DNA of 64,000 nt from Batillaria attramentaria (taxonomy: Eukaryota > Mollusca > Gastropoda > Batillariidae): NCBI GenBank assembly GCA_018292915.2, contig JACVVK020000348.1:46001-110000 (forward strand), given 5' to 3'. A program made the translations under genes and the position numbers. The notes beneath the pieces are model-generated. The model saw nothing but the letters and a program-made list of their open reading frames with translations. It made no database searches and had not been told where the DNA came from. Positions 56,850-64,000 of the stretch are shown here, piece after piece (within the stretch, counting starts at the first letter, position 1; every line of letters begins with the position of its first letter).

Positions 56850-57165
56850 TCGTTGTTTCAAAGGGGCACTCTGTATGTCACAGACCGTTCTGAGCTGTTT
56901 TCGTGGTGTCTAGAATCACACCACTTAGCACCTGCACAGTGACTGCATCTCAAATGCTGGCCCTGAGCCATCAGAATCGAACTCACTGATGCGGCTAATA
57001 CGCTGAACGAAGATTGTTGTATCAACAGTCGCAGAATTCGAATGTTGGACCGCTCGCGTGAAGTGTAAACAACATGTATCGCATTAAGAGCTGTACTAAT
57101 CATCAAGATAGAGTATTTCAAGGGCACTGGCGCACTCACAAGCAAAACTGTTCGGAAACATCAGC
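56850..57165 (+). repeat. Dispersed repeat D, best-preserved copy
   Basis: Runs from GTCACAGACCGTTCTGAGC through CACCTGCACAGTGACTGCAT and GAGCTGTACTAATCATCAAG to CAAAACTGTTCGGAAACATC. Same order as, and inverted relative to, 16685-17085. No ORF with recognisable similarity. Confidence 0.75.
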
Positions 57166-57273
57166 TGGTTAAGTAAACAAGGAAATAGCCCATTTAACGC
57201 ACTTTTCTGCCACGCAAGGGTGATGGACAAAGACACAGAAACGACGAATAAATCAGTGTTTGTCTCCCAGCCT

Positions 57274-57543
57274 GGGCCCGATTGTAAAAGTCGGCGTTAG
57301 GGAGTTTAGCCCCGCGTTAGAGTCTAACCTCAAATGAAACTAGCTCCAGGGTTAATTTTTTTTTAAATTAGGAGGCGGGTCCATTCCAGCAAGGTGCCTA
57401 TGCCGTTATAGAAGGATTTGTGTCTTTCTTTCTTTGCTTCTTTTTTTTTTAAATTTAATTTTGGTTTGGGGTTTCTTTCGTCTTAATCTGGTTTAGGCCC
57501 GTAGCCGTGGGTTAAATTAACCTCGACTTTTACATAGGGGCCC
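57274..57543. mobile_element. MITE G, copy 2 (uninterrupted)
   Basis: 270 bp. The left end GGGCCCGATTGTAAAAGTCG pairs with the reverse complement of the right end GGGCCCCTATGTAAAAGTCG. Serves as the empty-site comparison for MITE H. Confidence 0.85.
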
Positions 57544-57599
57544 TGGAACTGAACTGTGACTTGAACTTAGAGTCAAACCGTTTTACCAGCTCGGGTATC

Positions 57600-58150
57600 C
57601 GGGTGCCTCAGGCATGCCGCGGTGCAGCGTGTTGTGTCAGTTCATCCGCGAAAAGTTTGTTCCATTTTTGTTTTGTTCCTTCTTTTGTCACAGCCTTGAT
57701 AAGCGACGAAAGGGTTTCCAGGAACTGAGACAACAAAAGCTGAATACTAGTACGTTGGCAGGAGAGGAAGACGGCGAAAATCTCAGATGAATACTGGACA
57801 ATATCCAATTCACCCATTCACTCTTCCCGGACAAACGTCAGTAGACACAGAAGACTGTGTTGACCGAAGTAAGGTTTCCCAGAACATAACAACAAAAGCT
57901 GCATGCATACGCAGGAAGAAGAAGAAGAAGACAACTCTAATGAACACTGCACAATCCTGATTCAGTTATTCACCCTTCGCGAACAAAAACGTCAGTAGGT
58001 GAAGAAGACTGCCAAAGCACAGAAGAGAAAAAGGAAAGATGACATATAGCGACAAGCCAGACCGTTCCTCGAAACAGGCAGAGCACGAAGAGCGGAGTGA
58101 GAAAAAAATAGCCGCCGATGAGGCATGCCTTGTCACTGTTTCCTTACAGT
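57600..58150. repeat. Degenerate tandem duplication (about 190-bp unit)
   Basis: 57690-57835 and 57865-57995 share GGTTTCCAGGAACTGAGACA-like, ACAACAAAAGCTG and GGACAAACGTCAGTA blocks in the same order. A (GAA)n lies at 57915-57931. No gene assigned. Confidence 0.6.
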
Positions 58151-58308
58151 AAGTCACAAGTCACACAGCTACCAAGGTCAAAAAGGTTAAACGCACTCCA
58201 GGGGAGGGAAGGGAGAAACCTTAGAGTTACGTCCCACCCCGGTACAAGGGAGTTTAAAAAAAATCCACATTGAGATATTACGCCCGCTGATTAATAAAAA
58301 AGAAGAAG

Positions 58309-58345
58309 AACACACACACACACAGACACACACACACACACACAC

Positions 58346-58391
<46 letters not shown>
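58309..58391. repeat. (CA)n microsatellite
   Basis: CA units with CAGACA and CAACA interruptions. Confidence 0.97.
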
Positions 58392-58394
<3 letters not shown>

Positions 58395-58732
58395 CCGCAG
58401 CCGTACAATGGTTTTCCAGTGAAGCAAATCCTTTTTCTACCGACGCCCGCATATCGGTAAGATAACCTCCTTTTTCTTTCTCAGTCAAGGACAGCGTACA
58501 CACTTATCCACTATCATCGGGGAAAAAACGGCCTATGCGCTTATCAAATCTAAGGCGCTTGGGTGCTTTTCCCAGATCATGGCCACTGGGTGTAGTCAAA
58601 ATGGGCGCGAGTGTTTCCGGTGATACTCCTCTTCCAACATTTCCACCATGACAATAAATAATAATAATACATAGTTTTTTTTTTTGTTATAGAGCGCTGT
58701 TCTCCAAATTCCAGAGAATCGCTGTGCTTAAA

Positions 58733-58745
58733 GCGCGCGCGCGCG

Positions 58746-58800
<55 letters not shown>
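58733..58800. repeat. (GC)n-(AC)n microsatellite
   Basis: Eleven GC units then about 23 AC units. Confidence 0.97.
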
Positions 58801-58803
<3 letters not shown>

Positions 58804-58856
58804 TGTTGTAATATTACATATTAACTATTGCGACATGTTACATTGGGTGTATATAT

Positions 58857-59107
58857 GTGACCCGTTCTCACAAAAGGGACCATAAGTCGAAAATTATCAA
58901 TTTTGATATATGTGTATCACTGCAATCTACTGGTCATGCAGTTTAATTCAATATAAGAATGAAAGCTGTACTACCAAACTTGACAGAGATATCAGCAGTT
59001 GAAGTTGGCTACTCACAAGGCGGCCATGCTGACCCCCGGCACTCTGTTCGCCTGTAGCGGCGTTCGGCCTAGCGCGACTTACGGTCCCTTTCGCGAGAAC
59101 GGGTCAC
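58857..59107. mobile_element. MITE F (251 bp) nested in element E
   Basis: The left end GTGACCCGTTCTCACAAAAG pairs with the reverse complement of the right end GTGACCCGTTCTCGCGAAAG, continuing GGACC.TAAGTCG. ATAT flanks both sides (58853-58856 and 59108-59111), a plausible TSD. No ORF. Confidence 0.85.
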
Positions 59108-59346
59108 ATATGCGAATGATTCTGTCGTCTTTTCAGCTATTTTTATGCCTATGTGGTTGTCTGTTTTTACGCCGCAACTAAATTGCCTCCCCTTGAGGAC
59201 TATAAAGAATTATTGAAATAAATTGAATATACGAGCATTGTCTGAAATACGAGCATGAACAAGTCTTTACGTTGTAGTAATGCGATAGTCAAAGTCGTTG
59301 TCTGCTTGATAAACGTCCGTTCCTCAGTTTCACGCCAACTGGACCG

Positions 59347-59549
59347 ACTCATACACAGTCAAGAACCTGGCATTATATATTTTTCTAGCTTTAAGAAAAA
59401 GACAACAGTTGCTCAGCTGAGTTGATATACTTTATTTTGCACTTTGGTTATTTCATGTACAAGTATTGATGTGAATAAGAATGTCTGGATGTCACTCTCA
59501 ACTTTGAATGGGCCTAAGGCCTATCAATAAACAATTGTGAATGTGAATC
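59347..59549 (+). mobile_element. Probable 5'-truncated LINE 3' end inserted in element E
   Basis: Absent from copy 1 at the same position; flanked by ACTGGACCGA and CTGACCGAAG; ends CAATAAACAATTGTGAATGTGAAT. No coding part remains. Confidence 0.5.
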
Positions 59550-59838
59550 TGACCGAAGACCGGAAACATACGATGCTACTCAAATTTGAAACAGGAAAAA
59601 ACTCGATGCTACTGTCTGGAAACACTCTATCCATGCGGTGCTACTTTTTTTCATTTTTTAGGAGGAGTTGCACCGGTAACACTGTATTCCATTTCGACTG
59701 CACCCCGTGATGGTACATGTGTGCAGTCACGTTATATGGAACAAACAGAGACAATGGTACAGTGGTATATACTGATACAGCTTACACAGATAAAAAGTCC
59801 CCATACTGGTATATAGTTGACCGACCACGTCACAACCC

Positions 59839-60148
59839 GCTGTTGTATGAGCCTTTCGGACGGCTGGACAAAAAAAACATATACATTTCTGTCGCTGCAA
59901 ATAGAAGTACCGAAATAAATGTATGGCTCTTGGCCGCAAGACACCTGCCATTATGTACATGTGACTCGGTGAATAATGGAAATGCTGGCCACTGGACGAG
60001 CTAGGAAAAACACAATACATGTACCATACGATTTCTTGTTACGCGTTTCAAGCTGAACGGTGCTGATTTGAATTTAGCGCCATACTTTTTTATGTGGCTG
60101 GGATGCTTGGGTGATAATTTAGCGTCTTTTTTTTCCCCACCGCATACG
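59839..60148 (+). repeat. Duplicated segment X
   Basis: Nearly identical (a few substitutions and one 2-base T indel) to 61691-62000, including part of the SINE at its right end. Confidence 0.93.
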
Positions 60149-60277
60149 GGTGATATCAAAGACGGAGCAACTGACGAGAAAAAGGCTAGCACAAATATTT
60201 GGTCCCAGCTGGTATTTGAACTCACGACCCGAGCATTGAAAGTCCAAAGCTCTATCGCTCGGCTATCCATGCTCCCT
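60100..60277 (-). mobile_element. tRNA-derived SINE, family C
   Basis: GATAATTTAGCGTC..., CATACGGGTGATATCAAAG, TTTGAACTCACGACC, CGGCTATCCATGCTCCC. Its tail-proximal 49 bp are included in segment X. Confidence 0.85.
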
Positions 60278-60716
60278 GCATTTTTATGCACTGTACAATA
60301 CCATGTGAAAATAATACTACAATCATACTCTTCTGATGGCATCTTTAGTACTAACGACGTAATCTGACAGCGACTGCATGTCGCCAAATGAATGTAATGA
60401 AACACATTATTTTATCTGATGTCTGACATTTACTTTTAAAAATGGCGCCTTGTAAGTTGTCGCCAAAAGTCGTATGCGACATCAGTAGGGGCCACAACTC
60501 AGTCTGTGGTCAGGTCACATGATCATCAAAATGGTGGAGAGAGAGAGAGAGAGAGAGAGGAGTGAAATCGGCTGTCAGCTGTATTGTTCAAGAACATCAC
60601 ACAGTCTAGAGTTCAACCCGAAGAGTCACGTGCTCTCTGAATCTGGTTTATAGCATGGTGTAGGGACAGCACGCAATCTCCAAAGGTTTGAGGAGATTGT
60701 CCGGGCTGAATTATGA

Positions 60717-60893
60717 GGGTGGGTGGGTGTTTGGGGGTTTGAACGTCCTTTTTTTTTAACCACATACGGGTGATATCAAAGACGGGGCAACGATGAAAAC
60801 GCCAGCACAAATATCTGTCCCCAGCCGGCACTCGAACTCACGACCCGAGCATTGGAAGTCCAACGCTCTACCATTCTGCCAGCCCGGCTCCGC
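60717..60893 (-). mobile_element. tRNA-derived SINE, family C, with TSD
   Basis: Flanked by GGCTGAATTATGA (60704-60716) and GGCTGAATCATGA (60894-60906). Full head, body and (GGGT)n tail. Confidence 0.92.
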
Positions 60894-61310
60894 GGCTGAA
60901 TCATGACCTGTCACAGACAAATGCGTGCTCTACTAACCATCATTTGTTTTTAGTTTATTTATTGACTTTTTTATTTAGTTGTTCAAGCGCAAGAGTTTTC
61001 GTGACCCTTGTGCGGCTTTCGAGTTCCTTTCGGTCACCAGCGGTCAAACTGGGCTCATAAGTATGGACACCTCGGCCACTAAACCAGTCGAAGATGAAGG
61101 TTCGCTACCCTGGAGCGTACGCAAGCACGCGGAAATGGCTAGTGAGTAGTGTATGGCAACCAATAACTGCGTGAAATACTTCTATGAACAGCTGTACATC
61201 TTCGTTTGTTCTGTCTTCCAATGTGACACTTTCACCTCTTGCACTTTTACCGGCGGCTGTCGACTCTGATTTCGTTAGTTCTCGCGGACAGCTGACGATG
61301 CTCAGTGTCG

Positions 61311-61311
61311 G

Positions 61312-61393
<82 letters not shown>
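61311..61393. repeat. (CA)n microsatellite
   Basis: About 41 uninterrupted CA units. Confidence 0.98.
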
Positions 61394-61394
<1 letters not shown>

Positions 61395-61493
61395 GCCGGC
61401 ACGCACGCACGCAACTGCTGAGGCAGTTTATCCCCCAACTTAGACGAACTGCAGGAAGCCACAAAGTCATGAAAATGGTCACACAATGGTCCA

Positions 61494-62177
61494 ATGGCCA
61501 AATAAAACATCTTTCTATCTGGCAAACAGCCTTAATTATGGCTTCGAAAGCGGCCATTTTATTTATATCTGCGGAGTTACGAAGATAGAGGCTTAAAAAA
61601 AAAAAAAAAAAAAAAAAAACTCTACAGTGATTTTACTGTATTTACCATTATTGTAAAGTTTTAGTGAAAGCCGTTTTCTGGTTGATATGAGCTGTTGTAT
61701 GAGCCTTTCGGACGGCTGGACAAAAAAAACATATACATTTCTGTCGCTGCAAATAGAAGTACCGAAATAAGTGTATGGCTCTTGGCCGCAAGGCACCTGC
61801 CATTATGTACATGTGACTCGGTGAATAATGGAAATGCTGGCCACTGGACGAGCTAGGAAAAACACAATACATGTACCATACGATTTCTTGTTACGCGTTT
61901 CAAGCTGAACGGTGCTGATTTGAATTTAGCGCCATACTTTTTTTTATGTGGCTGGGATGCTTGGGTGATAATTTAGCGTCTTTTTTTTCCACCGCATACG
62001 CATATGGCCAAATAAAACATCCTTCTATCTGGCAAACAGTCCTAATTATGGCTTCGAAAGCGGCATTTTTATGTATCTCTGCGGAGTTACGAACTAAAAA
62101 AAAACCACAAAACCCTCAAAAGTGATTATACATTTTACCATTATAGTAAAGTTTTAGTGAAAGCCGTTTCCTGGTAG
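61494..62177 (+). repeat. Y-X'-Y' duplication block
   Basis: Y (61494-61690) and Y' (62004-62177) are direct repeats (GGCCAAATAAAACATC, GGCTTCGAAAGCGGC, GTAAAGTTTTAGTGAAAGCC). They enclose X' (61691-62000), a copy of 59839-60148. Poly-A (61594-61619) lies inside Y. Confidence 0.9.
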
Positions 62178-62183
62178 ACAAAC

Positions 62184-62273
62184 GGCCCTCCAACAGAAGG
62201 CCCTCCAACAGAAGGCCCTCCAACAGAAGGCCCTCCAACAGAAGGCCCTCCAACAGAAGGCCCTCCAGTCGAA
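62184..62273. repeat. 15-bp minisatellite, six units
   Basis: GGCCCTCCAACAGAA repeated five times exactly, plus a sixth unit with AGTC for AACA. It begins right after segment Y'. Confidence 0.97.
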
Positions 62274-62444
62274 TGCATGTTTTCCCTCTGCTGCTCACAT
62301 TAATTTTGAAATATGGAAATACACGGGAGGCACTGTTCATTACTGGAGTTTGGTTTGTCTGTGTGAAAGGAAAGGGGCTGTTTATTAACCAGAGACCGAC
62401 TTCAAAACGCTACTGCAACATGTCCTGATGGCGCAAGAAAACAA

Positions 62445-62808
62445 ACTGACCGTGGGGTCATGTTTCGTGTTTATTTGAGGGTACTCTGGCGAGTGTGCTA
62501 GTCTGTAGTGATTTTGCTATCATGAAAAAGCGTGATTTTCGTGATTTTTGCGTTATGTAGGTCAAGGTGCATGCCAGGCGGTCACAAAAAGAGGCAAGCT
62601 GCCAGTGAAGCTGGGACTTTTTTGCACAGAGGTCGGACACAAGTGACGCAAGCGGATTTGTGTGAACTGCCTCTCTGGCCTAAACAGAAAGTAGACGTGC
62701 ATAACTCCAGTGAGGCCTGAGCGGAAAGGAGACATTCAATTTTTTTTATACCCCTGTCAGCTGCGTGTCTTTGAATGGTCTGTTCATGGTAGTAATTGTT
62801 TCCAGATT
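62445..62808 (+). repeat. Dispersed repeat J, copy 2
   Basis: Same block order as 49946-50310, with an extra roughly 20-bp segment (ACTTTTTTGCACAGAGGTC). Confidence 0.85.
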
Positions 62809-63524
62809 GAAGCATTTTTAGGGGTGACTATGATACCTGAGGCTAATAGGGAAATCATAGGCATTTTAAGGCCCTGTGTATTTGTGTCCTTCGACCTGAT
62901 GATATTTCAAGCAGGCAGCTCTACCTGAGAGCATGCAAAACTTACGAAACATAGTAGCACTGGAAAAAAAACAAACATCACAAACTCTCCACTATTTTGC
63001 TTAATCCCCGTGTATATGCGCTACGATGTATACGGGGTCCTGGTTATATAAACGATGTTACTATCTTCAGGATTCCGTGCACTTTTGACTCACCCGCGAA
63101 ATTAACAACAGACAATGACCTATTCGCCAAAAATGTACGGGGATCCTGGTTATGTAAACGAGCTTACTATTTTCGGGATGCCGTGCACCTATTTACTCAT
63201 CCGCGAAAATAAGAACGGACAATGACCTAAACAGGTCAGAGCTCAGGCCAAACAATCTAACTCAAAACTGAGGTACCTTGCGTGCTGCGCAAACGGGAAA
63301 AAAAAAACAACAACAAAAAAACGTGATTCTTCGCAGGCTAAGTTCAGAGCTATACGGCTAACATGTAGAGATGTATTTTGCCGAGGACACAGCAAAGTAA
63401 AGGGGCAGGGTTTCGGCTCGAGGCTTGCCGACCAGAGTGGTGTATTTAGTATGGACCTGCGTTTGGACAGGCGTGAAAATCATATCAATAATATCCGGAC
63501 AGCCACACATATATACAGCAGCCC
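62809..63524. other. Intergenic, no gene seen
   Basis: A short internal direct duplication: 63025-63110 and 63138-63225 share ACGGGGTCCTGGTTAT-like and CCGTGCAC blocks. No exon recognised. Confidence 0.55.
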
Positions 63525-63817
63525 TCCCTCCCCCCCCCCCAAAAAAAAAAAAAAGACAAGAAAAAAAGACAAGAAAAAAAAAAGACCCCAAAACACATAC
63601 ACAAACACACACAAAACACCCCCCCCCCCCAAAAAAAAAAAAAAAAAAAAAACCCAAACAAACAACAATAACCCAACAAAACAACCAAAACAAACAAACA
63701 AAAAACAAAAACTAAAAGAAAAACAAACAAACAACAAACAAACAAAAAACCCAAAAAATAAAAAACCCAATAACAACAACAAAACCAAAAAAAACCCCAA
63801 CAACAACAACTACAACA

Positions 63818-63862
<45 letters not shown>
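63525..63862. repeat. A/C-rich low-complexity tract ending in (CA)n
   Basis: Poly-C/poly-A runs, AACA/ACAA-type repeats, then about 23 CA units (63817-63862). All ORFs here are low-complexity artefacts. Confidence 0.95.
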
Positions 63863-63870
<8 letters not shown>

Positions 63871-64000
63871 CTGACGTAAATGACAAATTCTCAGACATTC
63901 ATGCTCTGACCAGCTTGCTTGAAAGACACCCCCCCCCCCTTGACCCCCGTAAATACCCGAACTAATCGGCACCAGTCGTGAAGGTGACATTGGCCATTAG

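Larger units (their letters stand above)
58584..59709. mobile_element. TIR element E, copy 2, carrying nested insertions
   Basis: The left end CACTGGGTGTAGTCAAAATG pairs with the reverse complement of the right end CACGGGGTGCAGTCGAAATG; both continue to GTGTTWCCGGTG. The interior has a single 32-bp unit (about 59268-59299, TCTTTACGTTGTAGTAATGC) where copy 1 has about 20. Insertions relative to copy 1: a (CG)n(CA)n with retroposon tail (58650-58800), MITE F (58857-59107) and a LINE tail (about 59347-59549). Confidence 0.8.

Noticed and set aside
63358..63990. Overlapping ORFs on both strands (Phe/Cys/Val-rich or Lys/Asn/Thr-rich)
   Set aside because: Translations of A/C homopolymers and (CA)n.

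Overview
This is a window of animal nuclear DNA, most likely from a marine invertebrate and probably a gastropod mollusc. The animal assignment rests on intron-rich genes with GT-AG introns, an unmistakable huntingtin C-terminus, TRIM, PINK1-like and ankyrin genes, very long (CA)n/(TG)n and (GA)n tracts, and several tRNA-derived SINE and MITE families. The mollusc assignment is inference from the repeat style and the FLYWCH and PINK1-like content; I cannot name a species.

Layout. (1) 114-4320, + strand: the last six coding exons of huntingtin (HTT), about 323 residues, followed by what looks like a long 3' UTR to about 10.86 kb. The last coding intron (3720-4130) has textbook U12-type splice sites. 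(2) 14577-16502, - strand: a 641-residue TRIM protein (RING, two B-boxes, coiled coil, long disordered tail) encoded in one exon, convergent with HTT. (3) 17741-18115, - strand: an isolated FLYWCH zinc-finger exon. (4) 27805-33283, - strand: a five-exon, 954-residue protein kinase of the PINK1-like group, with a long N-terminal extension holding a coiled coil of 39-residue repeats. (5) 35727-38306, - strand: a three-exon, 161-residue ankyrin-repeat protein directly upstream of the kinase on the same strand. (6) From 38.3 kb to the end I find no host gene. That part is a repeat landscape: a 5'-truncated non-LTR retrotransposon, many SINEs with clear target-site duplications, nested terminal-inverted-repeat elements, a roughly 620-bp near-palindrome, minisatellites and long dinucleotide tracts.

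HTT (scaffold), TRIM (putative E3 ubiquitin ligase), the PINK1-like kinase and the ankyrin protein are ordinary independent eukaryotic genes; nothing shows that they work as one system. The points most worth a second look are the U12 intron and overlapping splice/stop signals at the HTT 3' end, the architecture of the PINK1-like kinase, and the repeat biology: a MITE-like element whose 32-bp internal unit has expanded to about 20 copies, and nested elements whose insertion sites can be read by comparing copies. All exon joins are read by eye from splice consensus and protein continuity; no transcript data were available.
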